From contig NZ_AP018738.1 of the NCBI RefSeq assembly GCF_000974685.2, positions 310,001 through 374,000 on the forward strand: 64,000 nucleotides of DNA. The letters are read 5' to 3'. Position numbers and translations under genes: made by a program. The notes under the pieces were generated by a model that saw only the letters and a list, made by a program, of their open reading frames with translations, ran no database searches and had not been told where the DNA came from. Below, one piece after another: positions 8,361 to 17,515 of the stretch (positions are counted from its first letter, which is position 1; every line of letters begins with the position of its first letter). The stretch comes from Ferriphaselus amnicola (GTDB lineage: Bacteria > Pseudomonadota > Gammaproteobacteria > Burkholderiales > Gallionellaceae).

Positions 8361-9530
8361 GTGAGACTGTCTAGCGTGTTGTCGGGCCGCAGGAAATATC
8401 TGGCAGCGTTGTTGCTGGTCGGCGTGATCGGCGGCGCGTGGTTCGTTTCGCGTCCTGAGCCACTGAAGGTGGCGGTGGCGACGGTTGAACGCGGCACAGT
8501 CGAAGCGTCGGTGAGCAACACTCGCGCCGGGACGGTGAAAGCCTGCCGCCGCGCCAAGCTAGCTCCGCCTGCCGGAGGCCAGATTGCCGCGATGAAGGTG
8601 AAAAAAGGCCAGCGAGTGAAAGCGGGCGAGGTGTTGCTGGAGCTGTGGAACACTGACCTGCAAGCACAGCGCGGTCTGGCTGCCGAGCAATTGCTGGCGG
8701 CCAAGACTCAGGCGAGCGATAGCTGCGCTTTGGCGGATACGGCGCATCGGGATGTCGAGCGTGCGCGCGACTTGGCCAAGCAAGGCTTCTACTCCCCGCA
8801 ATCACTGGACCGGTCCGAGGCTGAAGCGCGTTCACGAGTGGCGGCGTGCGAAGTGGCTAGGAACGGCCTGAAGCAGGCGCAGTCGCGCATCGCTTTGTCT
8901 GATGCGACGCTAGAACGCATGGTGCTGCGTGCACCGTTCGACGGCATCGTGGCCGACCTCAGCGGCGAGCTGGGCGAATACGCCACGCCGTCGCCGCCCG
9001 GAATCCCAACGTTGCCCGCCGTCGATCTGATCGACGATAGCTGTCTTTACGTCAGCGCGCCCATCGACGAAGTGGACGCGGGGCATCTCAAAGTCGGCCA
9101 GATCGGACGCATCACGCTGGATGCGCTCAAGGGCAAATCCTACGAAGGCCGTGTGCGCCGCATCGCGCCGTATGTCACCGAGATCGAGAAACAGGCACGC
9201 ACGGTCGAAGTCGAGGTCGAGTTCACCCCGCCGCCCGCGACCGATACGCTGCTGGTAGGCTACAGCGCCGATGTGGAACTCGTGCATCAGAGCCATCCCA
9301 ACGTGTTGCGTATTCCCACACAGGCTTTGCAGGACGGCAAGCGCGTGTTGCTACTGCGCGCCGATGGCGTGTTGGAAGATCGCATCGTGACGGTTGGACT
9401 GGGTAACTGGAGCCACACCGAGATCAGCGCCGGATTGCAAGCTGGCGATCGAATCGTCACCTCGTTCGACGGCGAGGGTGTGAAAGCGGGCGCGCGCGCC
9501 CAAGCGGAAACCGCGCTGCCTGCCAAATGA
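8361..9530 (+). CDS. Periplasmic adaptor (membrane fusion protein) of a MacAB-like exporter
   Basis: This is a 389-residue HlyD/MacA-type adaptor that would link an inner-membrane ABC pump to an outer-membrane channel. It has an N-terminal membrane anchor (about 12-30), a lipoyl/barrel-sandwich half (GGQIAAMKVKKGQRVKAGE), a helical hairpin (about 95-185), the second lipoyl half (LRAPFDGIVADLSGELGE) and beta-barrel domains. The start is GTG at 8361, immediately after the previous stop. Its end overlaps the ATPase gene by four bases. The operon has no outer-membrane partner, so a TolC encoded elsewhere is presumably used. Substrate unknown. Confidence 0.9.
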   Translation: MRLSSVLSGRRKYLAALLLVGVIGGAWFVSRPEPLKVAVATVERGTVEASVSNTRAGTVKACRRAKLAPPAGGQIAAMKVKKGQRVKAGEVLLELWNTDLQAQRGLAAEQLLAAKTQASDSCALADTAHRDVERARDLAKQGFYSPQSLDRSEAEARSRVAACEVARNGLKQAQSRIALSDATLERMVLRAPFDGIVADLSGELGEYATPSPPGIPTLPAVDLIDDSCLYVSAPIDEVDAGHLKVGQIGRITLDALKGKSYEGRVRRIAPYVTEIEKQARTVEVEVEFTPPPATDTLLVGYSADVELVHQSHPNVLRIPTQALQDGKRVLLLRADGVLEDRIVTVGLGNWSHTEISAGLQAGDRIVTSFDGEGVKAGARAQAETALPAK

Positions 9531-10210
9531 TCGAACTGGAGCACGTCTGCCGTAGTTTCACGGTCGGCGACCAGCAAGTCGCCGCGCTGCGCGACCTGAG
9601 TGTGAACATCGGTGCGGGCGAATACGTGTCCATCATGGGGCCGTCCGGCTCCGGCAAATCTACCCTGCTCAACATGATCGGCCTGCTCGACCGTCCGACC
9701 TCCGGTACCTATCGGCTGGACGGGATGGATGTGACCGCGCTGAATGAAGAGGAGCAGGCGCGGGTGCGGCGCGACAAGATCGGTTTCGTGTTCCAGTTCT
9801 TCCATCTCGTGCCGCGTTTGTCTGCTGCCATGAACATCGAGTTGCCGCTGATCTTGGCGGGCGTGCCGCCAGAGGAGCGTAAGCCGCGCGTGGCTGAGTT
9901 GCTAGACAGCTACGGCCTGAGCAATCGCGCCGATCACCGTCCCGAACAGCTCTCCGGCGGCCAGCGCCAACGCGTCGCCATCGCTCGCGCCACCATCATG
10001 CGCCCCGCCGTGCTGCTGGCCGACGAGCCGACCGGCAATCTGGATCGTGCCACGGGCCGCGAAGTGATGGCGCTGCTGGAAGGCTTGGTCGAGCGCGGCG
10101 TGACGCTGATTTTGGTGACCCACGATCACGAGATCGGCGACCGCGCTGGGCGCAGTCTGGTGATGGTGGACGGGCAACTGGAGTCGGACTCGAAGCGCGT
10201 CGCGCCATGA
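9527..10210 (+). CDS. ABC transporter ATP-binding protein, MacB/LolD type
   Basis: This is a 227-residue ATPase with all expected motifs: Walker A GPSGSGKST near 43-51, signature LSGGQRQRVAIARA, and Walker B VLLADEPTGNLD. The sequence is typical of the MacB/LolD/FtsE group, which powers mechanotransmission exporters rather than classic pumps. It overlaps the adaptor gene by four bases upstream and the first permease gene by four bases downstream (ATGA), indicating translational coupling. Confidence 0.95.
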   Translation: MIELEHVCRSFTVGDQQVAALRDLSVNIGAGEYVSIMGPSGSGKSTLLNMIGLLDRPTSGTYRLDGMDVTALNEEEQARVRRDKIGFVFQFFHLVPRLSAAMNIELPLILAGVPPEERKPRVAELLDSYGLSNRADHRPEQLSGGQRQRVAIARATIMRPAVLLADEPTGNLDRATGREVMALLEGLVERGVTLILVTHDHEIGDRAGRSLVMVDGQLESDSKRVAP

Positions 10211-11412
10211 ATTTCGCTGACACCCTCCAGTTCGCTTCCGGCAGTTTGCGCGGCGCGCGCACGCGAACTTTGCTGATGATGCTGGCGATGGCCATCGGGG
10301 TAGCGGCAGTCGTTATCCTCACTGCGCTAGGCGAAGGTGCGCGGCGCTACGTGGTCGGGCAATTCTCATCTCTGGGCAGCAATCTGGTGATCGTGTTCCC
10401 CGGGCGCACCGAAACAGCAGGCGTATCGCCCGGCATGCTGCTCGGACAGATCCCGCGCGAACTGATCCTTGAGGATGCTCAAGCCCTGATGCGCAGCACC
10501 GCTATCCGCCGCTATGCCCCGCTCGCCATCGGTGTGGCGCAAGCCTCGAACGGCGCGCTCAACCGCGAAGTCGTGGTGCTGGGCTCGACCGCCTCGTTAC
10601 TGGCGATCCGCCACATGGTCATGGGCGAGGGCAGCTTCCTGCCGGAAGGTGACACCCGCATCGCCTCGCCGGTGTGCGTGCTGGGCACTAAGATCAGCCG
10701 CGAACTGTTCGGCACCCAGCGCGCGGTGGGGAGCTGGCTGCGGCTGGGCGACCGGCGCTATCGCGTCATCGGCATTCTGGCGGGGCAGGGCATGTCCATG
10801 GGCTTCAACACCGACGAAGTCGTCATCGTGCCGGTCGCCTCTGCCCACCAACTGTTCAACACCCGTTCGCTGCTGCGCATCCTGATTGAAGCCAAGAGTC
10901 GCGACCAGATCATCGCGGCGCGCGACGAGGCCGAGCGCATCCTGACCGAGCGCCACGGCGAACGCGACGTGACCGTGGTGACGCAGGACGCCGTGCTCGC
11001 CACTTTCGACCGCATCCTCAGCGCACTGACGCTGGCCGTCGGCGGCATCGCTAGCATCAGTTTGGCCGTGGCCGGCATCCTCATCATGAACGTCATGCTG
11101 ATCGCCGTGTCGCAGCGCACGCAAGAGATCGGCTTGCTCAAGGCGCTGGGCGCGCCGCCCGCGCAGATACGGAAGCTGTTCTTCATCGAAGCCGCCTTGC
11201 TGTCGTTGCTCGCCAGCTTGGCCGGATGGGTGCTGGGCGAGATCGGCAGCTTCATCATCGGCCGCCTCTATCCGACCTTGCCGGTTGGCGCACCTTGGTG
11301 GGCGGTGCTGGCCGCACTCGTGACGGCACTCGGCACCGGCATCCTGTTCAGCGTCATGCCCGCCCGTCGCGCCGCACAGCTCGATCCGGTGTTGGCGCTG
11401 GCGCGGAGGTGA
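10207..11412 (+). CDS. MacB-like ABC permease, first copy
   Basis: This is a 401-residue FtsX/MacB-fold permease with one N-terminal membrane helix (about 17-40), a large periplasmic domain (about 41-275), then three C-terminal helices (about 275-395) ending in the family-typical PARRAAQLDPVLAL. It lacks its own ATPase domain, which is supplied by the preceding gene. With the second permease at 11415 it probably forms a heterodimer. Confidence 0.92.
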   Translation: MNFADTLQFASGSLRGARTRTLLMMLAMAIGVAAVVILTALGEGARRYVVGQFSSLGSNLVIVFPGRTETAGVSPGMLLGQIPRELILEDAQALMRSTAIRRYAPLAIGVAQASNGALNREVVVLGSTASLLAIRHMVMGEGSFLPEGDTRIASPVCVLGTKISRELFGTQRAVGSWLRLGDRRYRVIGILAGQGMSMGFNTDEVVIVPVASAHQLFNTRSLLRILIEAKSRDQIIAARDEAERILTERHGERDVTVVTQDAVLATFDRILSALTLAVGGIASISLAVAGILIMNVMLIAVSQRTQEIGLLKALGAPPAQIRKLFFIEAALLSLLASLAGWVLGEIGSFIIGRLYPTLPVGAPWWAVLAALVTALGTGILFSVMPARRAAQLDPVLALARR

Positions 11413-11414
11413 TC

Positions 11415-12614
11415 ATGCACTTCACTGACCTGCTTCGTCTGACCACGTCCAGTTTCCTGTCCTACCGGATGCGCAGTTTCCTCACTGGGCTGGGCATTGC
11501 GGTGGGGGTGGCGGCGGTGATCTTGCTGACCTCCATCGGAGAGGGTTTGCAGCGTTTCGTGTTGGCTGAGTTCTCGCAGTTCGGCACGCATCTCATCTCT
11601 ATTCAGCCGGGCAAGACACAGACGCAGGGTGGCAGCGTGGGTATCTTCGGCTCGGTGCGGCAGTTGTCGTTGGAGGATGCGGCGGCGCTGGCGCGCTTAC
11701 CGCAGGTCGAGGCGCTTGATCCGACAGTCACGGGCAATGCGGAAGTGCGGGCGAACACCCGCAGCCGCCGCACGATGGTGTATGGCGTGGGCGGGAACAT
11801 GCTTAACGTGTGGAAGATGAAGGTGGACAGCGGCCAGTTCCTGCCTGCCGACGATGCTGAGCAGGCGCGTGCTTTTGTGGTGCTGGGTTCCAAGGTGCGA
11901 ACCGAGATCTTTGGTGCCGAGAATCCGCTGGGAGCGTATCTGCATGTGGGCGGCGTGCGTTATCGGGTGATCGGCGTGATGGAGTCCAAAGGGCAGATGC
12001 TGGGTTTCGATCTTGACGATGCGGTGTACGTGCCCACGGCGCGGGCGATGGAGTTGTTCAACCGTCCCGGCCTGATGGAGATCCACCTGACCTACCCCGA
12101 GAACATGTCGCTGGAGCGGGTGGAAGAGGCGATCCGCAGCGTGCTGATCGCCCGCCACGGGCGCGAAGATTTCACGCTGACTTCGCAACAACAAGCGATG
12201 GAGGTGCTCGGTTCGGTGCTGGATGTGCTGACCTTCGCAGTGGGAGCGCTGGGCGGCATCTCGTTGGTGGTCGGCGGTGTCGGCATTATCACCATCATGA
12301 CCATGGCGGTGGCCGAGCGCACGGGCGAGATCGGCTTGCTGCGAGCCTTGGGCGCACAGCAAAAGCAAGTGCTGGCGCTGTTCCTCGGCGAAGCGATGTT
12401 ATTGGCGGCGGCGGGTGGATTGGCTGGATTGTTGCTCGGTGTCGGTATCGCGCAGGGTTTGCATGCGATCTTTCCAGCGCTGCCGGTACACACGCCACTG
12501 GGCTTTGCCGTACTGGCGGAAAGTAGCGCGATCATCATCGGTCTGTTCGCCGGTGTCATGCCCGCCCGCCGCGCGGCCAAGCTCGATCCAGTGGAAGCGC
12601 TGCGCACCGAGTAG
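11415..12614 (+). CDS. MacB-like ABC permease, second copy
   Basis: This is a 399-residue permease of the same fold as its neighbour: N-terminal helix (about 20-42), periplasmic domain, three C-terminal helices and the closing PARRAAKLDPVEALRTE. The chosen ATG at 11415 lies two bases after the previous stop with GGAGGT just upstream; a longer in-frame extension to 11226 is only overlap with the upstream gene. Sequence similarity to the first permease suggests an old duplication. Together the four genes at 8361-12614 make a MacA-ATPase-permease-permease exporter of unknown cargo. Confidence 0.92.
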   Translation: MHFTDLLRLTTSSFLSYRMRSFLTGLGIAVGVAAVILLTSIGEGLQRFVLAEFSQFGTHLISIQPGKTQTQGGSVGIFGSVRQLSLEDAAALARLPQVEALDPTVTGNAEVRANTRSRRTMVYGVGGNMLNVWKMKVDSGQFLPADDAEQARAFVVLGSKVRTEIFGAENPLGAYLHVGGVRYRVIGVMESKGQMLGFDLDDAVYVPTARAMELFNRPGLMEIHLTYPENMSLERVEEAIRSVLIARHGREDFTLTSQQQAMEVLGSVLDVLTFAVGALGGISLVVGGVGIITIMTMAVAERTGEIGLLRALGAQQKQVLALFLGEAMLLAAAGGLAGLLLGVGIAQGLHAIFPALPVHTPLGFAVLAESSAIIIGLFAGVMPARRAAKLDPVEALRTE

Positions 12615-12665
12615 CCGCAGCCTGCGTGGTATGATGCCGCCGTCTTTTTGGGAGGGAATTTAGCG

Positions 12666-13823
12666 ATGGAGTTCGATGTCATCATCGTCGGCGGCGGTCT
12701 GGTCGGTGCCAGTTTGGCGGCCTCGCTCAAGTCCAGTGGCTTGAGTTTGGCGCTGGTCGAGGGGCAAACGGCGGCGTTCTCCCATGCAGGCTGGGACAGC
12801 CGTATCTATGCTATCACCCCCGGCAATGTCGAATTCCTCAAGGAGTGCGGCTCTTGGCAGCGCCAGGATATGAGCCGCGTGCAGCCGGTCGAGGCGATGC
12901 GCGTGTTCGGTGATGATGACTCCGAGCTGGAATTCAGCGCCTACGAGATCGGCGCGCCGGAACTCACCTTCATCCTCGAAAATCGTTTGATGCAGGAAGC
13001 GCTGTGGGAAACCATCCTCGACCAAGACAACCTGACCCTGTTCAACCCCGCCCGCTGTGCCGCACTCGATCTTGGCCTAGATGCCGCTACGCTCACACTG
13101 GAGGACGGGCGCGAACTGCGTGCAAAACTCGTGGTCGGCGCGGATGGTCGCGACTCGTGGGTGCGCAAGCAGGCGGGCATGGACGAAGCGCCGACACCGT
13201 ATCAGCAGCACGGCGTGGTCGCCAATTTCCGCTGCGAAAAGCCGCATCGCGGCGTGGCCTACCAGTGGTTCAGCCCCGACAGCATCCTCGCTTATCTCCC
13301 TTTGCCGCAGCAGATGATGTCGATGGTGTGGTCGGTGTTGCCGGAGAAATCGGCGGAATTGCTCAAACTCTCGCCTGAAGACCTCTGTGCTCAGGTTGCC
13401 GCTGCCGGACATCACACCTTGGGTGAGCTGGAGTTGGTGACGCCTCCCTCCTCCTTTGCGCTGCGCATCCTGCGTTTGCCGCACATCGTCAAGCCACGTT
13501 TGGCGCTGGTGGGCGATGCTGCACATAACGTGCATCCGCTGGCGGGCCAAGGAGTGAATCTCGGCTTCCGTGATGCGCGTGAATTGGCGCAGACCTTGTT
13601 GGCGCGCGGCCCGCAGCGCGATTGCGGCGATTACGCGCTACTGCGTCGCTACGACCGTGCGCGGCAGGAAGATATCTTTTCCATGCTGACCACCACCGAC
13701 GCGCTGAAAAAGTTATTTTGCAACGCTGACCCCTTGCTACGCAAAGTGCGTAACCTCGGCTTGTCCGCGACCAACCATTTAACGCCAGCCAAGCGTATGT
13801 TGGCGCGTCACGCTCTAATCTAG
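12666..13823 (+). CDS. UbiH/UbiI/COQ6-family FAD-dependent hydroxylase
   Basis: This is a 385-residue flavin monooxygenase. An N-terminal FAD-binding GXGXXG-type motif (VIIVGGGLVGASLAASL, about 5-21) and the C-terminal second FAD motif (LVGDAAHNVHPLAGQGVNLG) identify the family that hydroxylates the ring in ubiquinone synthesis using O2. Which ring position it modifies cannot be read from the sequence. ATG at 12666 is preceded by GGGAGGGA; an in-frame upstream TTG is less likely. The next gene, a disulfide isomerase, starts 14 bases downstream. Confidence 0.9.
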   Translation: MEFDVIIVGGGLVGASLAASLKSSGLSLALVEGQTAAFSHAGWDSRIYAITPGNVEFLKECGSWQRQDMSRVQPVEAMRVFGDDDSELEFSAYEIGAPELTFILENRLMQEALWETILDQDNLTLFNPARCAALDLGLDAATLTLEDGRELRAKLVVGADGRDSWVRKQAGMDEAPTPYQQHGVVANFRCEKPHRGVAYQWFSPDSILAYLPLPQQMMSMVWSVLPEKSAELLKLSPEDLCAQVAAAGHHTLGELELVTPPSSFALRILRLPHIVKPRLALVGDAAHNVHPLAGQGVNLGFRDARELAQTLLARGPQRDCGDYALLRRYDRARQEDIFSMLTTTDALKKLFCNADPLLRKVRNLGLSATNHLTPAKRMLARHALI

Positions 13824-13837
13824 TTCCAAGGAATCCC

Positions 13838-14524
13838 ATGTTGAAATCGCTCGTTACTGTGCTGTTATTGCTTGCTGCCGTGTGTGCCTACGCCGGTGAG
13901 GTCGAAGTGAAAGTTGCGTTGGAAAAGAACTATCCGCAAGTGGGTAAAGTGATGCAAGTCAATAAGTCGCCCATCCTCGGACTATACGAGGTGGTGACGG
14001 AAAGCCAGTTGTTTTACACCGACGACAAGGTGTCGTATCTGATCGTTGGCAATATGATCGAGCTGAAATCGATGCGCAATCTTACGGAGGAACGAGCTAA
14101 GGTTCTGTTCGCCCTTGATTTCAAAAAATTACCCTTCGAATTGGCGGTAAAGAAGGTCAAGGGCGACGGCAGTCGCAAACTAGCTTACTTCACTGATCCA
14201 AACTGCGGCTATTGCAAGAAGCTGGAGCGCGAGTTGCAGAAGGTCAATAACGTCACTTTGTATATGTTCTTGTATCCGATCTTTCCCGGCTCGGATGAGA
14301 AGGTTCAAGGCGTTTTGTGTAGCAAGGATAAGGTCAAAGCGTGGGATGACTTGATGTTGAGCGGCATCCAGCCCGCTGCTGCGACCTGTGCTACGCCGAC
14401 CGCCAAAGTCCAAGAGTTGGCACGGAGATTGCGCTTACAAGGCACACCAGCATTGATCTTCGCTGACGGCCAACTGGTGCCGGGCTTTTTGCCCGCGTCT
14501 GAATTGGAAAAAGCCTTGCAATGA
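13838..14524 (+). CDS. dsbC: DsbC-type thiol:disulfide isomerase, periplasmic
   Basis: This is a 228-residue protein with a signal peptide (1-19, cleavage near AYAG), an N-terminal dimerisation domain (about 20-100) and a thioredoxin-fold domain with active site CGYC (123-126). The cis-proline loop is GTPAL near the C-terminus, and a second cysteine pair (VLCSK, ATCAT) matches the structural disulfide of DsbC. It should correct wrong disulfides in periplasmic proteins, kept reduced by a DsbD-like protein not in this window. The stop overlaps the start of the VanZ gene by four bases. Confidence 0.88.
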   Translation: MLKSLVTVLLLLAAVCAYAGEVEVKVALEKNYPQVGKVMQVNKSPILGLYEVVTESQLFYTDDKVSYLIVGNMIELKSMRNLTEERAKVLFALDFKKLPFELAVKKVKGDGSRKLAYFTDPNCGYCKKLERELQKVNNVTLYMFLYPIFPGSDEKVQGVLCSKDKVKAWDDLMLSGIQPAAATCATPTAKVQELARRLRLQGTPALIFADGQLVPGFLPASELEKALQ

Positions 14525-15624
14525 TCGAGGTGTTTGAGCGCCAGCACGCCGCCGAACTTCCCGATTTGCCGCACACCCGTTTGCGGCTCTATCTGCTGGC
14601 GACCTATATCCTGTTCATCGTCTATGTGAGCCTATCCCCATTCTCGCATTGGAAGGATTTGGGGCTGTCGTTTCATGATGTGTTGGTCGCGCCGCTGCTT
14701 CAGACCTACACGTGGTTCGATGCGCTCGTCAACGTGCTGGCATATCTGCCGCTGGGTTTGCTGCTGGGCTTGATCCTGCGTGCCTATCTGGGCACAGGAT
14801 GGAGCGTTGTGCTGGCACTGTTAGGCGGTGCTGCCTTGTCGAGCATGATGGAATTCACTCAGCTTTTCCTGCCCTCACGCACCAGTTCCAACCTCGATCT
14901 GCTGACCAATGTCGGCGGGACTTTGGGCGGTGCGCTGCTGGCGGTAAGTATCGCTCCACGCATTTGGTTCGCCTATCACTTGGCTCGCGTACGCTATAGT
15001 TTGTTCGGTCATGGCAATGATTTTGGTCTGGCATTGATCGCCTTGTGGGTGTTTGCTCAGATCAATCCTTCGCTGCCCATGTTGGGTAACGTATTCATTA
15101 GCCAAGTGGTACGCAAACCATTCTTGCCTCCGCCGCCGGATGTGTTCAATTGGCTGGAAAGTGCTGCGGTCATGCTCAACTTATTGATGCTGGGAAGCTT
15201 GCTGTTGATGTTGCTGCGAGAACGTCGTCACGCGGTGATCGGCGTGGTACTGCTGCTGTGCGCCGTGTCACTGACCAAATTCGTCGCGGCGGCAGCCTTG
15301 CTCAAGTCTTGGGCGCTGTTCCTTTGGCTCAACAGCGAAGCCATGCTCGGCATCGCGTCTGGTCTGCTGCTGCTGGCGGCAGCGCTGTTACTACCTTTGC
15401 GCGGTGTGCGCGGACTGGCTTGGTTCAGTTGCGCTGCCTATCTGCTGCTGACCCATTGGGTGTTGGACGATTCTGCGCCGTCATCGGCCATGCCCTTGTA
15501 CCAATGGCGCTATCTGCATCTGCTCAATTACAACGGCTTGACGCAAACGGTGGCGCTGGTATTTCCCTTTCTGTTGCTGGCGTACTTGTGGCATCGGCGG
15601 AATGAGCAGGACGACGCGATATAA
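14521..15624 (+). CDS. VanZ-family membrane protein
   Basis: This is a 367-residue integral membrane protein with about nine hydrophobic segments. The first 140 residues carry the VanZ pattern: an early helix (TYILFIVYVSLSPF), NVLAYLPLGLLLG, then MEFTQLFLPSRTSSNLDLLTNVGGTLGG. The C-terminal half (about 165-367) is an extra set of membrane helices not found in short VanZ proteins. Outside glycopeptide-resistance clusters VanZ proteins have no settled role; no van genes are nearby. ATGA overlap with dsbC suggests co-expression. Confidence 0.85.
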   Translation: MIEVFERQHAAELPDLPHTRLRLYLLATYILFIVYVSLSPFSHWKDLGLSFHDVLVAPLLQTYTWFDALVNVLAYLPLGLLLGLILRAYLGTGWSVVLALLGGAALSSMMEFTQLFLPSRTSSNLDLLTNVGGTLGGALLAVSIAPRIWFAYHLARVRYSLFGHGNDFGLALIALWVFAQINPSLPMLGNVFISQVVRKPFLPPPPDVFNWLESAAVMLNLLMLGSLLLMLLRERRHAVIGVVLLLCAVSLTKFVAAAALLKSWALFLWLNSEAMLGIASGLLLLAAALLLPLRGVRGLAWFSCAAYLLLTHWVLDDSAPSSAMPLYQWRYLHLLNYNGLTQTVALVFPFLLLAYLWHRRNEQDDAI

Positions 15625-15651
15625 TCCCGCCGACTAGGATTAGGAGTTGAG

Positions 15652-15951
15652 ATGAGCTTTTACGACAAACACGTGTTCTTCTGTACCAATCAGCGCGAGC
15701 CCGGTGAAGGGTGTTGCAACGACCTCGGCGCGCAAGGCATGCGCGATTACACCAAGGATAAGGTCAAAGCACTCGGCCTGCCTAACATCCGCATCAACTC
15801 GGCGGGCTGTCTGGGGCGCTGCGATCTCGGGCCCGTGCTCGTGGTCTATCCCGAAGAGACTTGGTACACCTATCTGGATGAATCCGATCTGGACGAGATC
15901 ATTGACTCCCATCTGAAGAACGGCCAAGTGGTCGAGCGGCTGAAGGTCTGA
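15652..15951 (+). CDS. Thioredoxin-like [2Fe-2S] ferredoxin
   Basis: This is a 99-residue protein starting FYDKHVFFCTN. Four cysteines fit a 2Fe-2S site of the thioredoxin-like ferredoxin type: one in FFCTNQ, a pair at GEGCCND, and two in SAGCLGRCDLGP. It is a small cytosolic electron carrier with unknown partner. ATG 15652 has TAGGAGTTGAG upstream. Its stop shares a base with the start of the hydrolase gene (TGATG), so the two are translationally coupled. Confidence 0.88.
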   Translation: MSFYDKHVFFCTNQREPGEGCCNDLGAQGMRDYTKDKVKALGLPNIRINSAGCLGRCDLGPVLVVYPEETWYTYLDESDLDEIIDSHLKNGQVVERLKV

Positions 15952-16592
15952 TGGCAGAGCGCCGCAAGTTCACCATTCCCGGCCCAGCGGGTGCGCTGGA
16001 AGGGGTCGTTCATCTGCCGGAAGGTGAGCCGCGCGCCATCGCGGTGGTCGCACATCCGTTGCCGATCGACGGTGGCACGATGGACAACAAGGTGGTGACG
16101 ACATTGACCAACACCTTTGTTGATCTCGGCTGCGCTGCGTTCCGTTTCAACTTTCGCGGCGTGGGCGGCAGCGCGGGTGAGTTCACCGGCGGTGATGGCG
16201 AGCTGGACGACCTGATCGCAGTGGCGCATTTCGCTTACGACCAATTCGGCGACCTGCCGCTGATCTTGTCCGGCTTCTCTTTCGGCGGCAACGTCGCCGC
16301 CCGTGCCGCGCAGTCGCTCAAGCCGCGCCATCTGGTGCTGGTCGGCCCAGCTGTCCATCGCTTTGCCGCACCCATGACCGAGCTCAGTTCCGACATGCCA
16401 CACGTTGCCCAGGAAACGCTGCTTATCCACGGCGAAAAAGATGAGATCGTCAGTCTCGCCGATGTGCTGGTGTGGGCAGCCCCGCAACAGTTTCCGGTCG
16501 TGGTCGTGCCCGATACCGGCCACTTCTTCCACAAGCGGCTGCCACTGCTAGCCTCACTGGTTCGACGACATTTTGAAGGCGTAGCGCTGTGA
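15951..16592 (+). CDS. Alpha/beta-fold hydrolase
   Basis: This is a 213-residue soluble hydrolase. The nucleophile elbow is GFSFGG (Ser in the middle), and the family pattern [15 protein letters not shown] near the N-terminus and [11 protein letters not shown] near the C-terminus supplies the catalytic His. The group contains small esterase-like proteins of unknown substrate. It is coupled to the ferredoxin upstream (one-base overlap) and to the ABC ATPase downstream (four-base overlap). Confidence 0.88.
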   Translation: MAERRKFTIPGPAGALEGVVHLPEGEPRAIAVVAHPLPIDGGTMDNKVVTTLTNTFVDLGCAAFRFNFRGVGGSAGEFTGGDGELDDLIAVAHFAYDQFGDLPLILSGFSFGGNVAARAAQSLKPRHLVLVGPAVHRFAAPMTELSSDMPHVAQETLLIHGEKDEIVSLADVLVWAAPQQFPVVVVPDTGHFFHKRLPLLASLVRRHFEGVAL

Positions 16593-17503
16593 ATAATGTC
16601 ATTACCGCACGCCAATTGCGCAAGGCCTACGCTGGCCTGACTGTGGTGGATGGACTTGATTTGACCATCCGGCGTGGCGAGTGCTTCGGCCTGCTCGGCC
16701 CCAACGGTGCAGGCAAAACCACAACGCTGCGTCTGCTGCTGGGGCTGATCCAGCCGGATAGTGGCGAGCTGTCGTTGCTGGGCGAGCCAGTACCCGAGCG
16801 CGCCCGCGAGGCGCGGCTGAAGATCGGCGTGGTGCCGCAGATGGACAACCTCGACCCGGATTTCACCGTGGCCGAGAATCTGCTGGTATATGGCCGCTAC
16901 TTCGGCATGAAGGACGCCGAGATCGAAGCGCGCATCCCCGCGCTGCTCGAATTCGCCAATCTGACCAATAAACGTGATGCCAAAGTGCCGACGCTTTCCG
17001 GCGGCATGAAACGGCGGCTGACGCTGGCGCGTGCGCTGGTCAACGATCCCGACATCATCTTCCTCGACGAGCCGACTACCGGCCTCGACCCGCAGGCACG
17101 TCACCTGATCTGGCAGCGCCTGCGCGAACTCACCGCGCAGGGCAAGACGCTGCTACTCACCACCCACTTCATGGACGAGGCCGAGCGCCTATGTCATCGC
17201 TTGGCGGTGATGGATCACGGTCGCCTCATCACCGAAGGCAGCCCGCGCGAGTTGATCGAACAAAACATCGAGCCGCAGGTGGTGGAAGTGTTCGGCGAAG
17301 GCGTGGAAACGTGGGTGGCCGAACACGCAGCCGATTACGCCGCGCGCTACGAGATCAGCGGCGAAACCGCGTTCTGCTACGTCACCGATGCTGCGCCGTT
17401 GCTGGCCCATCTGCATGGGCATCCGACGCTGCGCTTTTTGCACCGTCCGGCGAATCTGGAAGATGTGTTCTTGAAATTGACGGGGCGGGAGATGCGGGAA
17501 TGA
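16589..17503 (+). CDS. NodI-like ABC exporter ATP-binding protein
   Basis: This is a 304-residue ATPase with Walker [12 protein letters not shown], signature [15 protein letters not shown], Walker [13 protein letters not shown] and a C-terminal extension of about 90 residues typical of ABC-2 exporters. It is closest in plan to NodI/drug-export ATPases, which work with a separate six-helix permease; here that is the next gene, 12 bases downstream. No nodulation genes are present, so a nod-factor role is not implied and the substrate is unknown. Confidence 0.9.
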   Translation: MNNVITARQLRKAYAGLTVVDGLDLTIRRGECFGLLGPNGAGKTTTLRLLLGLIQPDSGELSLLGEPVPERAREARLKIGVVPQMDNLDPDFTVAENLLVYGRYFGMKDAEIEARIPALLEFANLTNKRDAKVPTLSGGMKRRLTLARALVNDPDIIFLDEPTTGLDPQARHLIWQRLRELTAQGKTLLLTTHFMDEAERLCHRLAVMDHGRLITEGSPRELIEQNIEPQVVEVFGEGVETWVAEHAADYAARYEISGETAFCYVTDAAPLLAHLHGHPTLRFLHRPANLEDVFLKLTGREMRE

Positions 17504-17515
17504 CGGGGTTGGCTG

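Noticed and set aside
14521-15624. Glycopeptide resistance through VanZ
   Set aside because: No van genes are near and VanZ-fold proteins are common in bacteria without such resistance.
15620-15625. TATAAT at the end of the VanZ gene as promoter for the ferredoxin gene
   Set aside because: No -35 match at 16-18 bases; it overlaps coding sequence and may be chance.
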